In this document: in pieces, positions 44,852 through 53,998 of the stretch | Layout of the letters: every line of letters starts with the position of its first letter | How positions within the stretch are numbered: the stretch's first letter is position 1 | DNA from: Pelosinus fermentans DSM 17108 | GTDB taxonomy: Bacteria; Bacillota; Negativicutes; DSM-13327 | Length of the DNA stretch: 64,000 nucleotides | Direction of reading: 5' to 3' | Assembly: GCF_000271485.2 (NCBI RefSeq) | Contig: NZ_AKVN02000001.1 | Span: 3,187,501-3,251,500, forward strand | Made by a program: the position numbers and the translations under genes | Notes under the pieces: model-generated | The model's input: only the letters and a program-made list of their open reading frames with translations | What the model was told of the DNA's origin: nothing | Database searches by the model: none

Positions 44852-45193
44852 TTATATACCATCACCATAGACACCTTCTACCTCTGGGAAACGCCGTTTT
44901 TCTGTTTTCTCAATCTGTACCGCTTTACCATCCTTGATTTTTACAACTAGTTGACCATATTGTAAATGCGATAACTCTCCTAAAATTTTTTTACGAAGAA
45001 GGTTTATTTCTTCTGTATTCTTTTTCCCTTGCTGAAAGTTCTTCTGACTAGAAATAATAATTTTTTCTGTACGTTCAATTTGAATAATATGTCCGTCTTG
45101 AACAATTAAAACAATCTCACCAAAACTAATATTTTGTATACTCTGATCAATTACTGCTAATGCTTTTGCAGGAAATGAGATTTTTTCTTGCAT
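44852..45193 (-). CDS. Double DUF2292 (YezD-like) protein
   Basis: 113 aa with two copies of the small YezD/DUF2292 domain: ISFGEIVLIVQDGHIIQIERTEK (about 22-44, split here for length) and LQYGQLVVKIKDGKAVQIEKTEK (about 76-98). Single-domain YezD proteins of about 55 aa are usual; here two are fused. DUF2292 genes commonly sit beside sulfur-assimilation genes, matching this locus. The function is unknown. Confidence 0.8.
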   Translation of the reverse strand: MQEKISFPAKALAVIDQSIQNISFGEIVLIVQDGHIIQIERTEKIIISSQKNFQQGKKNTEEINLLRKKILGELSHLQYGQLVVKIKDGKAVQIEKTEKRRFPEVEGVYGDGI

Positions 45194-45197
45194 ACTC

Positions 45198-45377
45198 TTA
45201 CTCCTCCATTGCCGATGTTAAATCTGCCAAAAGATCATTTGCATCTTCTAAGCCTACAGATAATCGCAATTATTTATATTCTTGTGGCTGATCAATAGGT
45301 GTACTCACCGCTCTCGTATAGGCATCTACTTCCACTTCGATATGCAATAATTTTGCAGAAAACTCCCTCTCTATCAC
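45198..45377 (-). pseudogene. Remnant of a Cys/Met-metabolism PLP enzyme gene
   Basis: A GTG at 45377 with AGAGGTG upstream opens EFSAKLLHIEVEVDAYTRAV STPI, the N-terminal start of a MetB/MetC-type enzyme, which stops at TAA (45270-45272). In the same frame LRLSVGLEDANDLLADL follows at once: the extreme C-terminus of the same family (compare LLRLSIGIEDASDIINDL in the intact gene upstream). About 300 central codons are missing. It lies between the intact paralogue and the DUF2292 gene, so it is a decayed tandem copy. Confidence 0.8.
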
Positions 45378-45435
45378 CCTATTCACCTCTTAATGATTCT
45401 ATGACTAGTACTTTTTTCTATAACAATGAGTGATT

Positions 45436-46572
45436 TTAATCCGCTAATGCTTGTTCTAAGTCATTAATGATATCACTGGCATCTTCGATGCCAATTGATA
45501 AGCGTAATAAGCAGTCGGATATTCCCAAACGTTCACGAACCTCAATCGGCACATCAGCATGAGTTTGAACCGCCGGTAAAGTAATCAGAGATTCCACGCC
45601 ACCAAGGCTTTCGGCAAATCGAATCATTTGCACTTTACGCAGTACTTGCTTAACCCTTTCTGGATGATCTACTGCAAAAGACAGCATACCGCCATAACCA
45701 GATGATTGACTATCATGTATATCTTTACCTTGATGATCAGCTAATCCTGGGTAATATACTTTAACAACTTTTGGATGACGAGTCAGCCATTGGGCAATAA
45801 TTTGCGAGTTTTGATTATGCTTTTCCATTCGCAATGCCAGTGTTTTCATACTGCGAATCAATAACCAACTATCATTAGGTCCGAGAATTCCCCCTGTTGA
45901 ATTTTGGATGTAACGTATCGAGGCACCTAATTCGGCATCCCGAGCAACGACTAATCCGCACACCAAGTCATTATGACCCGCTAAATATTTACTGCCACTG
46001 TGAATGACCACATCAGCTCCCAACTCTAAAGGACGTTGAAAATAGGGTGTTAAGAATGTATTATCAACGATAACATGCATCTCATTTCCTTTGGCTAATT
46101 TTACAATGGCACGAATATCGACAATTTTCATTAGCGGATTGGTCGGCGTTTCTACCAATATTGCTTTAGTAGCAGGTGTAATACTCTGTGCTACTTCTTC
46201 TATATTACTGCCATCTACAAAACTTACTGTTAAGCCAAAATTACTAAATATTTTATCAATGACCCGATATGTACCACCATAGCAGTCTTCTACAACCACC
46301 AAGTGATCTCCTGTCTTATACAACATTAATATAGCCGTAATTGCAGCCATCCCTGAAGCAAATGCCAAACCGACTGCACCATTTTCCAGTGCAGCAATCC
46401 CTTCTTCTAATACTTTTCTTGTTGGGTTCTGGCTACGGGTATAATCAAACCCCGTGCTCTCACCAAGAGCGGGATGACGAAACGTTGCTGATTGATATAC
46501 AGGAGTGCTTATTGCTCCCGTTTTTTCATCTGTACAGACCCCAATATGCACAATTTTTGAATCTAATTTCAT
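45436..46572 (-). CDS. Cystathionine gamma-synthase / beta-lyase family PLP enzyme
   Basis: 378 aa from ATG 46572 (CAGGAGG six bases upstream); the longer frame runs into the riboswitch. GAISTPVYQSATFRHP near 19-34, YTRSQNPTRKVLEEGIAALE, FASGMAAITAIL, the PLP Lys in VIHSGSKYLAGHNDLV and SLGGVESLITLPA. It resembles MetI/MetB cystathionine gamma-synthases, which use O-acetylhomoserine and cysteine; with the MetA form predicted here that fits. MetC (beta-lyase) activity cannot be excluded. The S-box upstream shows methionine-pathway control. Confidence 0.9.
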   Translation of the reverse strand: MKLDSKIVHIGVCTDEKTGAISTPVYQSATFRHPALGESTGFDYTRSQNPTRKVLEEGIAALENGAVGLAFASGMAAITAILMLYKTGDHLVVVEDCYGGTYRVIDKIFSNFGLTVSFVDGSNIEEVAQSITPATKAILVETPTNPLMKIVDIRAIVKLAKGNEMHVIVDNTFLTPYFQRPLELGADVVIHSGSKYLAGHNDLVCGLVVARDAELGASIRYIQNSTGGILGPNDSWLLIRSMKTLALRMEKHNQNSQIIAQWLTRHPKVVKVYYPGLADHQGKDIHDSQSSGYGGMLSFAVDHPERVKQVLRKVQMIRFAESLGGVESLITLPAVQTHADVPIEVRERLGISDCLLRLSIGIEDASDIINDLEQALAD

Positions 46573-46606
46573 AAATACCTCCTGAATCTTTATTTTTTTT
46601 AAATTA

Positions 46607-46756
46607 AATAAACCCCTTTCCGAGGAAAGAGGTTTATTAAAGACCATCTTCCTCTTATCTGTCAGGATTCTCATCCTGCTGGAATTAGCACCACTGCATT
46701 ACTGCCGGTTGCTGGGTGTCATCGGGCCAGTCCCTCGACCACTCTCGATAAGAGTT
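46607..46756 (-). promoter_or_regulatory. SAM riboswitch (S-box) with terminator
   Basis: Minus-strand S-box core: CTCTTATCGAGAGTGGTCGA, GGGACTGGCCCGATGA, CACCCAGCAACC, GGTGCTAATTCC and the closing GATAAGAGG. The terminator stem (46607-46621 with 46624-46638) ends the leader. SAM would turn off the cystathionine enzyme. Confidence 0.97.
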
Positions 46757-46770
46757 TATTCATTTCTAAA

Positions 46771-46800
46771 ATTATACCATATGGTATTCTATATGGTCAA
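46771..46800 (-). promoter_or_regulatory. Promoter of the S-box cystathionine gene
   Basis: Minus-strand TTGACC (46795-46800), 18-base spacer, TATAAT (46771-46776). A perfect 14-bp palindrome ATACCATATGGTAT (46774-46787) spans the -10 edge and spacer, and may be an operator. Confidence 0.7.
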
Positions 46801-46885
46801 CATAATTTACATTTTTACAGGCTTTTTAGCGATTTTAGTTTTAATTTTGTTAATCAACTCAGCGAATAAAACATATAAAACGAAT

Positions 46886-46914
46886 TGAACCACAAAGACG
46901 CAAAGGACACAAAG
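46886..46914. repeat. ACAAAG-type degenerate short repeat
   Basis: ACCACAAAGACGCAAAGGAC then ACAAAGG is a run of near 9-base units (CACAAAGGA-like). Similar strings are scattered in many bacterial genomes. Here it lies between the lipid kinase stop and the S-box promoter. Confidence 0.45.
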
Positions 46915-46918
46915 GGGT

Positions 46919-47815
46919 CTATATACTTTCTTGACTAGAACAAAAAACTTCAATTTTTCTGGATAGTATCGTAACATTAAGAGGCAATTTGGGACCCAAT
47001 TCTCCATCTAAGTCGCTTTCTACTTCTTCAGCACATTCTATATAAATAGTTTCCGCCTGTAGACAAGTTACATATTTACTATTACAGTGAATGCCTTTTA
47101 AAAAACTAATAAACAAACTCATTAATTCAGGCAGGTTGCACTTTTTCACAATAAGTACGTCCAGCTTCCCATCATCAATTTTCGCATGAGGTACTAAATT
47201 AGGAAATCCGCCAACAGTACCACTATTCATTATTAAAAATAAAAAGACATCTTCCTCAATGACTTGCTGTTCTGTAATAATTCGCATTTTTAATGCTTTA
47301 AAATTAGGTAATTCTCCAAGTCCCTTTAAATAATATGCAATTTTCCCCAACGTGTTTTTCAGCATACTATCTGCATTATGAGCTACTGATGTCATCAATC
47401 CAGCACTAGCAACATTGAAAAAGTATTCATCATTGACTTTACCTACATCAATCCTCTTTCTCTGTCCCTTTGTAATTGTCTCTACACAAGTATCAATATT
47501 TTTATCTAACTGCAAATACACTGCAAAATCGTTAGATGTACCACTTGGAATAATACCTAGGGGCAAGTCTATTTCTTGTTTGAGCATATTATTAATTACA
47601 CTATGAATTGTACCATCACCACCGGATACGATAATACCATCTACAGCAATTTCTTTTACCAGCATGATAAAAGCATCGCTCTCTTGATCATTGCTAACCC
47701 GGAGGGGAATTATGATACAATCTTTTTTTTGAAAAGCCTCGATTACATTGTCCAATTTAAATTTAAAACTAGCATCACCTGATATTGGATTATATACAAG
47801 GATAAATTTTCGCAA
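46919..47815 (-). CDS. Diacylglycerol/lipid kinase family protein (YegS/BmrU-like)
   Basis: 298 aa from the TTG at 47815, which has GGAGGAGG seven bases upstream; the ATG at 47863 has no RBS. The kinase motif VSGGDGTIHSVINNML and GIIPSGTSNDFAVYL mark the DAGK catalytic domain; GGFPNLVPHAKIDDGKLDVLI is in the C-terminal half. It phosphorylates diacylglycerol or a related lipid. It is a single-gene unit. Confidence 0.88.
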   Translation of the reverse strand: MRKFILVYNPISGDASFKFKLDNVIEAFQKKDCIIIPLRVSNDQESDAFIMLVKEIAVDGIIVSGGDGTIHSVINNMLKQEIDLPLGIIPSGTSNDFAVYLQLDKNIDTCVETITKGQRKRIDVGKVNDEYFFNVASAGLMTSVAHNADSMLKNTLGKIAYYLKGLGELPNFKALKMRIITEQQVIEEDVFLFLIMNSGTVGGFPNLVPHAKIDDGKLDVLIVKKCNLPELMSLFISFLKGIHCNSKYVTCLQAETIYIECAEEVESDLDGELGPKLPLNVTILSRKIEVFCSSQESI

Positions 47816-48140
47816 TATGATTCCTCCTCCTTGCCAATCACGAATATGTATAATAGGATTCATATCTTATTATTGTAATTCATTTTTCAGCAGAAAGTCT
47901 ATAAGAATTATTCAATAACTAAATGATTTGAACGACCTGGCCTATTAATTATAATCATCTGCAAAACCCTCCGAATCCCTCTCATCCTAATCCAATTGTA
48001 GATATTTCCTGTTTACATAACACATATTCTCTAGTATCATTATTCTAGTCAGTAACGTTGCCAGTTGATTAATAATTTCAGAGATTATTAGCTCCTGAAC
48101 CGTCTCTAACAAATCGTACATTGGACTAGGAGGTCATTAT

Positions 48141-48800
48141 ATGAAAAAACATTGTATGCCTATTATACTTCTTATCCTTTTCACCTTTTCTTTTACACTG
48201 ATTATGCCCACAACGCTTGCTATGGCGGCTTCGCCTTTGAATACACTCGCACAAACATCCTCTTCAAACTCAAAAAGCAGCAGTTCTTCCTTTAATCTTC
48301 TTAATGTTCTAATTGGCATGTTATTAGGAAATTTATTAGGAAAGAACAATACAACTGAAAATCCTAACGTTAACATTAAGCCGGTGCCATTTCAAGAAAC
48401 GGCTAGCAATTCAACAACTAGTTCCTCAAAAGGAGATGCAATTATTGCTACTGCGAAAACCTATATGGGCGTTCCTTATGTTTTTGGCGGAGAATCTCCA
48501 ACTAAAGGACTTGACTGTTCTAGCTTTACACAACTTGTTATGAAGAAAAACGGAATTACCCTTCCTCGAACAGCAGCTGAACAATATAGTAAAGGCACTG
48601 CTGTAGATAAAGAAAATCTACAAATAGGTGATTTAGTCTTTTTCACCACCTATAAACCAGGAGCATCTCATGTAGGATTTTATATGGGAAATCAACAATT
48701 CATTCATGCAAGTTCTGCGGCCAAACAAGTAACAATCAGTTCTTTAGATGAGGCTTATTACACTGAACACTATATCGGATCACGCCGTTATATTAAGTAA
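48141..48800 (+). CDS. Secreted NlpC/P60 family peptidase
   Basis: 219 aa with a signal peptide (about 1-31, ending AMAAS), a Ser/Asn-rich linker, then an NlpC/P60 domain at about 100-219. The catalytic Cys is in GLDCSSFTQLVM, the His in GASHVGFYMG and FIHASS. These enzymes cut D-Glu-meso-DAP bonds in peptidoglycan stems. AGGAGG precedes the ATG; a terminator follows. Confidence 0.93.
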   Translation: MKKHCMPIILLILFTFSFTLIMPTTLAMAASPLNTLAQTSSSNSKSSSSSFNLLNVLIGMLLGNLLGKNNTTENPNVNIKPVPFQETASNSTTSSSKGDAIIATAKTYMGVPYVFGGESPTKGLDCSSFTQLVMKKNGITLPRTAAEQYSKGTAVDKENLQIGDLVFFTTYKPGASHVGFYMGNQQFIHASSAAKQVTISSLDEAYYTEHYIGSRRYIK

Positions 48801-48812
48801 AACAAACCCTCA

Positions 48813-48854
48813 AAGTAAATTCCGTACCACATAAAGATGGTGCGGAATTTACTT
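48813..48854 (+). terminator. Terminator of the NlpC/P60 gene
   Basis: A 17-base stem (48813-48829 with 48838-48854, one mismatch) followed by TTTT. Confidence 0.8.
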
Positions 48855-48916
48855 TTACATTTAACAGTGATTATGTTAAGAACACTGTTGCCTTACCATA
48901 AGCGTCTTCCAGGAGA

Positions 48917-49387
48917 TTACACTTTATAACCTCTTTTTTTACCGGTATAATTGTCTATTGTTATTTTGCACACAACTGTTTGATCTTTTGCTTTTTCAAT
49001 ATAAACATCACCTTCGGGCACAAAGTTAATACTATATTTCTGCACAAAACCTTTTAGGACTTTTCCCTTTTCGCCCTTTTCTTCTACTCTACTGACCGTC
49101 CCAAATACGACCACACTTTCATAATCAGTTGAAAACTGTTCTGGCACAATATTCGTTCTTCCCACCACAGTAAAACATACTTTAGAATTCAAAGCAATAT
49201 TTTCTAGTTTATGACCATCCAAAGCACAATGAAAATAGATGGTATTGTCACTAACTACATAATTCAGAGGTATCGCATAAGGCTGTCCATCACAATCAAC
49301 AGTAGCTAAAATACCATAATTACTTTGAAACAGGAGTTCATAGGCTTCTCCCTGTTCCATTTTTCGATCCTTTCTTCGCATCCCCAT
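48917..49387 (-). CDS. Pyridoxamine 5'-phosphate oxidase family (NimA-like) protein
   Basis: 156 aa split-barrel flavoprotein. MGMRRKDRKMEQGEAYELL, YGILATVDCDGQPYAIPLNYV and IYFHCALDGHKLENI are typical of NimA-like proteins. These bind FMN or heme and include nitroimidazole-resistance proteins. The gene follows a GNAT gene by 35 bp on the same strand and may share its transcript. The start at 49387 has GGGGGG nine bases upstream. Confidence 0.88.
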   Translation of the reverse strand: MGMRRKDRKMEQGEAYELLFQSNYGILATVDCDGQPYAIPLNYVVSDNTIYFHCALDGHKLENIALNSKVCFTVVGRTNIVPEQFSTDYESVVVFGTVSRVEEKGEKGKVLKGFVQKYSINFVPEGDVYIEKAKDQTVVCKITIDNYTGKKRGYKV

Positions 49388-49422
49388 TATGCTTATCCCC
49401 CCTCCATTTTATTTACCTCAGA

Positions 49423-50034
49423 TTACCGATCAGATGGCAACTCTTCTTTTACATCACTAACTAATAAATACACTCCACCTTTATGAGGAATTAGAGGATG
49501 CTCTTGTATATCAATGTGTTTTACGATTCTAAAGCCATTGCGTTCATAGGTTCTTCTAGCAACTGTATTATCAGCCATGACCATTAAACTCAATTGTCTG
49601 TATCCATTCGCCCTCGCTCTTTGCTTTGTTAATGTAATCAGCTTACTGCCGATACCTGTACCACGGAATTCTTCGTCTACATAAATAGAATCTAAGAACC
49701 AGCTATTATCAACCTTTGAATTATAGAATTCCTTTAAAACTGCAAGCTGGTCACTAGGAAAAAAACTTCTGGTACTATCAGTAATGCCATGGAATTTAGA
49801 TGAATAAGAATAAACAATTCCTATAATATTGCCTTGATACTCTGCAACGGTTGCATTTTCATACGAATCAGTACCTTGTTTCTCCTCTATCGATTTTGCC
49901 ATCACCTCGGTTCTTGTATGTTGACCTAGTAAATCGTGAAAGAGGAATTCCATAATTCCACCTGAAGCACGATCGATTCCCTCAGCAATTTTCAAACTAT
50001 CTTCCAGCTTTCCTGTGCGATATACTATTTCCAT
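49423..50034 (-). CDS. GNAT family N-acetyltransferase
   Basis: 203 aa. The acetyl-CoA site is seen as LDSIYVDEEFRGTGIGSKLITL (about 115-136, shown whole only in part: YVDEEFRGTGIGSKL), followed by LSLMVMADNTVARRTYERNGF. The acceptor substrate is unknown. First gene of a two-gene unit with the NimA-like protein. Confidence 0.88.
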   Translation of the reverse strand: MEIVYRTGKLEDSLKIAEGIDRASGGIMEFLFHDLLGQHTRTEVMAKSIEEKQGTDSYENATVAEYQGNIIGIVYSYSSKFHGITDSTRSFFPSDQLAVLKEFYNSKVDNSWFLDSIYVDEEFRGTGIGSKLITLTKQRARANGYRQLSLMVMADNTVARRTYERNGFRIVKHIDIQEHPLIPHKGGVYLLVSDVKEELPSDR

Positions 50035-50150
50035 AACACATATCTCTCCAATCTAGAATAATAGTATCATACTTCTATAAGAATTCAGTAAAGAAGCCTA
50101 ATATTCATTATTATATTGGATATTATTATACAATATTTTGGTAATACAAG

Positions 50151-50196
50151 AAAGAGGCATTTGGCAGCTCGCTAGCGAGCTGCCAAATGCCTCTTT
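50151..50196 (-). terminator. 46-bp perfect palindrome after nifJ
   Basis: Bases 50151-50173 are exactly complementary to 50174-50196, with no spacer. It lies 17 bp past the nifJ stop, so it terminates or protects the nifJ mRNA. Confidence 0.75.
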
Positions 50197-50212
50197 TAAT
50201 TGAAATTACTAT

Positions 50213-53200
50213 TTACGATTGTGCAAGTCTTTTATATGTTGCTAATCTTTCCTTAGCATCTTTTTCTGTTTTCGCAAATAAAGCATCTGCCAAATCTGGA
50301 TATTGTTTCTTGAGAGACGCAAAGCGTACTTCACCCATTAAGAACTCTTGGAAGTCAGCTGTTGGCTCTTTGGAATCCAGAATGAATGGATTCTTATCTT
50401 CTTCTTTCAGTGTTGGGTTATATCTGTACATTCCCCAATACCCGCATTCAACGGCATTTTTAATTTCAAGCTGGCTAAAGCCCATGCCTTTTCTCAGACC
50501 ATGGCTTATGCAAGGAGCATATGCGATGACAAGAGATGGACCTGGATATGCTTCTGCTTCAGCAATTGCTTTCAATGTCTGATTTTTATCAGCACCCATA
50601 GCAATTTGTGCAACATATACATAGCCATAACTCATAGCCATCATACCAAGATCTTTCTTCTTAGTGGTCTTACCGCTAGCAGCAAATTGAGCAATTGCTG
50701 CAGCTGGAGTGGACTTGGAAGCCTGTCCGCCGGTATTAGAATAGATTTCAGTATCAAGTACCAAAACATTCACATCTTCACCAGACGCCAATACATGATC
50801 CAAACCGCCGTAGCCGATATCATAAGCCCAGCCATCGCCACCAAAGATCCATTGTGATCTTTTCACCAAGAAATCTTTATTTTTATCAATTTCATTCAAT
50901 AAAGCATTGTCGCCTTTTTCTGCAGCTACAAGACTAGCCACAAGGTTTGCTCTGGAACGGCTTGCTTCACCGCTATCTTTATGCTCCAACCAATCTGCCA
51001 ATGCAGCTTTTAGTTCCGCACTAATATTAAGTTCAATAGCTTCTTTAACCGTACCCGCTAATTTTTCTCTTAGCGCTTTTACACCTAAATGCATACCAAG
51101 ACCAAATTCAGCATTATCTTCGAATAAGGAATTCGCCCATGCTGGACCATGTCCTTCATGATTTGTTGTGTATGGTATCGATGGAGCACTGCCACCCCAG
51201 ATAGATGTACAACCCGTAGCATTAGCAACCATCATACGATCACCAAACAATTGAGTAACAAGTTTAACATAAGGCGTTTCGCCGCAGCCTGCACAAGCAC
51301 CAGAGAATTCTAACAACGGCTGTTCAAATTGACTGCCTTTTACAGTGTTCTTTTTCAGAGGATTTTCTTTTGGTGAAATATTAGCGAGATAATCCCATAA
51401 TTTCACTTCATGTAATTGGGTTTCCAACGGTTTCATAATCAATGCTTTTTCTTTTGCAGGACATACCTGTGCGCAGTTACCGCAGCCAGTACAATCAAGA
51501 GGAGAAATAGCAAGTCTAAACTGCAAATCTTTTACACCAACGGCTGCTTTTGCAATAAAGCCTTCAGGTACATTTTTCATCTCTTCTTCATTCACCAAGA
51601 CAGGTCTGATTACAGCATGAGGGCACACAAATGCGCACTGATTACATTGGATACATTTGTCCATTTGCCATTCAGGAACATTAATTGCAATACCACGTTT
51701 TTCATAGGCAGCCGTTCCAAGTGGGAATGTACCGTCTTCCATGCTGCCAGTAAAAGCACTAACTGGTAACGAATCGCCTTCTTGTCTATTCATTGGTATA
51801 AGGATTTTTTCAATAAATTCAGGTACTTGTTTTTGATTCGCATTGCTGCAAGCACAAGCAAAATGAGCTTCATCTTTTGTACTGTCAGCAGCAGTTTTCC
51901 AGCTTTCTGGAATAGTAACTTTGACAATGGATTCCACGCCTTTATCAATAGCAGCATTATTCATGTCAATCACTTTTTGACCTTTATTGCCATAGGAACC
52001 AACAACTGCATCTTTCAAGTAGTTAACCGCATCTTCAACTGGAATAATATGAGCAATTTTAAAGAACGCAGACTGCATGATCATATTAATTCTGCCGCCC
52101 AATCCAATTTCCTGCGCAATTTTAACAGCATTCAACGTGTAGAAGTTAATATTGTTTTGTGCAATATAACGTTTCATAAAGCCTGGCAATTTTGTTTCTA
52201 ATTCTTCCTGATCCCAAATACAATTGAGTAAGAAACTGCCATTTGGTTTTAATCCAACTAATACATCATATTTATCTACATAGGATTGATTGTGACAAGC
52301 TACAAAATCAGCTTTGTTAATTAAGTATGGAGATTTAATTGGTTTTTTACCAAATCTAAGATGGGAAACTGTAATCCCGCCAGATTTTTTAGAATCATAA
52401 GCAAAATAAGCTTGTGCATACATATCCGTTTTATCACCGATAATTTTGATTGCACTCTTATTCGCACCAACTGTACCATCTGAACCAAGACCCCAGAACT
52501 TACAAGCTTTTGTTCCTTCAGGAGTCGTATCAACATCTGCAGCAGTTGGCAACGATTTGAAGGTTACGTCATCAACAATACCAATGGTAAATCCATCTTT
52601 AGGCGCATCAGCTTTCAAATTTTCATAAACGGCAACAATATGAGCAGGTACTACATCCTTTGAGCCAAGTCCATATCTTCCGCCTACAATCACAGGGTGA
52701 GTTTCACGATTATAGAAAGCTGTTTTTACATCAAGATATAAAGGTTCAGCCAAAGAACCAGGCTCTTTTGTTCTGTCAAGAACAGCAATCTTTGTTACTG
52801 TTTCAGGAATATACTTAAAGAAGTGTTCAATGGAGAATGGTCTGTACAAATGAACATTCAATAAACCAACTTTTTCACCATTTGCATTCAAATAATCTAC
52901 CGTTTCTTCAATCGCCTCACAGGCTGAACCCATAGCAATAATCATTCTATCCGCATCTGGTGCACCATAATAATTAAAGAGATGATAATCCCTACCGGTA
53001 ATTTTATTAATTTCAGCCATGTAATTTTCTACGATTTCAGGTAACGCATCATAGTATTTATTAGAAACTTCTCTTTCTTGGAAATAAATATCAGGATTTT
53101 GTGCAGTACCACGAAGTACTGGATGATCTGGATTCAATGCATTTCTTCTGAAAGTATCTACATCATTTAAATCTAATAACTTTGCCAATTCATCATATTC

Positions 53201-53755
53201 GATAGTTTCAATTTTTTGTATTTCATGAGAAGTTCTAAAACCATCAAAGAAATTGATAAAAGGAACTTTACCCTTTAATGCTGCTAAATGTGCAACAGCA
53301 CTCAAATCCATAACTTCTTGTACGCTGCTTTCAGCAAGCAATGCACAGCCCGTTTGCCTAGCAGCCATAACATCCTGATGATCGCCAAATATATTAAGCG
53401 CATTGGTTGCCAATGCTCTGGCACTAACATGGAAAACAGCTGGAAGTAATTCCCCAGCAACTTTATACATGTTAGGAATCATAAGCAAGAGACCTTGAGA
53501 TGCAGTGTAAGTCGTAGTCAAAGCACCTGCTTGTAAAGAACCATGCACTGCACCAGCAGCACCAGCCTCTGACTGCATTTCCATAACTTTTACGGTTTGT
53601 CCAAAAAGATTTTTCTTTCCTTGAGCCGACCATTCATCAACAGCTTCTGCCATAGGTGAAGATGGGGTAATTGGAAAAATCGCCGCTACATCTGTAAAGG
53701 CATAAGAAATATAAGCTGCAGCAGTGTTCCCGTCCATTGTCTTCATTTTTCTCAT
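50213..53755 (-). CDS. nifJ: Pyruvate:ferredoxin (flavodoxin) oxidoreductase
   Basis: 1180 aa single-chain PFOR from ATG 53755 (GAAGGAG upstream; the longer frame to 53812 lacks an RBS). Domain I has MDGNTAAAYISYAFTDVAAI and PITPSSPMAE, domain II GLVNVHLYRPF-type region, domain V two 4Fe-4S clusters (CIQCNQCAFVCP and CTGCGNCAQVCP), domain VI the TPP site GDGWAYDIGYGGLDHVL with the proximal cluster Cys (CAGCGETPY). It oxidises pyruvate to acetyl-CoA with ferredoxin reduction, the key fermentation step of anaerobes. Confidence 0.97.
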   Translation of the reverse strand: MRKMKTMDGNTAAAYISYAFTDVAAIFPITPSSPMAEAVDEWSAQGKKNLFGQTVKVMEMQSEAGAAGAVHGSLQAGALTTTYTASQGLLLMIPNMYKVAGELLPAVFHVSARALATNALNIFGDHQDVMAARQTGCALLAESSVQEVMDLSAVAHLAALKGKVPFINFFDGFRTSHEIQKIETIEYDELAKLLDLNDVDTFRRNALNPDHPVLRGTAQNPDIYFQEREVSNKYYDALPEIVENYMAEINKITGRDYHLFNYYGAPDADRMIIAMGSACEAIEETVDYLNANGEKVGLLNVHLYRPFSIEHFFKYIPETVTKIAVLDRTKEPGSLAEPLYLDVKTAFYNRETHPVIVGGRYGLGSKDVVPAHIVAVYENLKADAPKDGFTIGIVDDVTFKSLPTAADVDTTPEGTKACKFWGLGSDGTVGANKSAIKIIGDKTDMYAQAYFAYDSKKSGGITVSHLRFGKKPIKSPYLINKADFVACHNQSYVDKYDVLVGLKPNGSFLLNCIWDQEELETKLPGFMKRYIAQNNINFYTLNAVKIAQEIGLGGRINMIMQSAFFKIAHIIPVEDAVNYLKDAVVGSYGNKGQKVIDMNNAAIDKGVESIVKVTIPESWKTAADSTKDEAHFACACSNANQKQVPEFIEKILIPMNRQEGDSLPVSAFTGSMEDGTFPLGTAAYEKRGIAINVPEWQMDKCIQCNQCAFVCPHAVIRPVLVNEEEMKNVPEGFIAKAAVGVKDLQFRLAISPLDCTGCGNCAQVCPAKEKALIMKPLETQLHEVKLWDYLANISPKENPLKKNTVKGSQFEQPLLEFSGACAGCGETPYVKLVTQLFGDRMMVANATGCTSIWGGSAPSIPYTTNHEGHGPAWANSLFEDNAEFGLGMHLGVKALREKLAGTVKEAIELNISAELKAALADWLEHKDSGEASRSRANLVASLVAAEKGDNALLNEIDKNKDFLVKRSQWIFGGDGWAYDIGYGGLDHVLASGEDVNVLVLDTEIYSNTGGQASKSTPAAAIAQFAASGKTTKKKDLGMMAMSYGYVYVAQIAMGADKNQTLKAIAEAEAYPGPSLVIAYAPCISHGLRKGMGFSQLEIKNAVECGYWGMYRYNPTLKEEDKNPFILDSKEPTADFQEFLMGEVRFASLKKQYPDLADALFAKTEKDAKERLATYKRLAQS

Positions 53756-53998
53756 AAGTATCTCCTTCTTTCTCTTTATGTTACTAAATGCGACAAGTAA
53801 TTTTGTATACAATATTCATAAATTTTCTTCATGATTCCATACAAAATTACTTCACCACAATTTTCTACTCAGTTATCATTCGACATTGAAATCAAAATTC
53901 CTATATAACTGTAAAAAAAATATTTTTTTTTTGCAAACTTTATTGACATTCGCTAAATTTTCTGATAAATTATAAGTTCTATTATTCACTTATTCTTT

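Noticed and set aside
46573-46674. N-terminal extension of the cystathionine enzyme
   Set aside because: It is encoded by the riboswitch terminator and antiterminator; the ATG at 46572 has CAGGAGG and matches family length.
46807-47007. 66-aa minus-strand frame including the ACAAAG repeat
   Set aside because: It overlaps the end of the lipid kinase gene in another frame and its sequence is low-complexity translation of the repeat.
53941-53990. Plus-strand TTGACA-N17-TAAATT promoter-like string upstream of nifJ
   Set aside because: It points into the 3' end of the 82-aa gene on the other strand with no gene to drive; AT-rich DNA gives such matches by chance, though an antisense RNA is not excluded.
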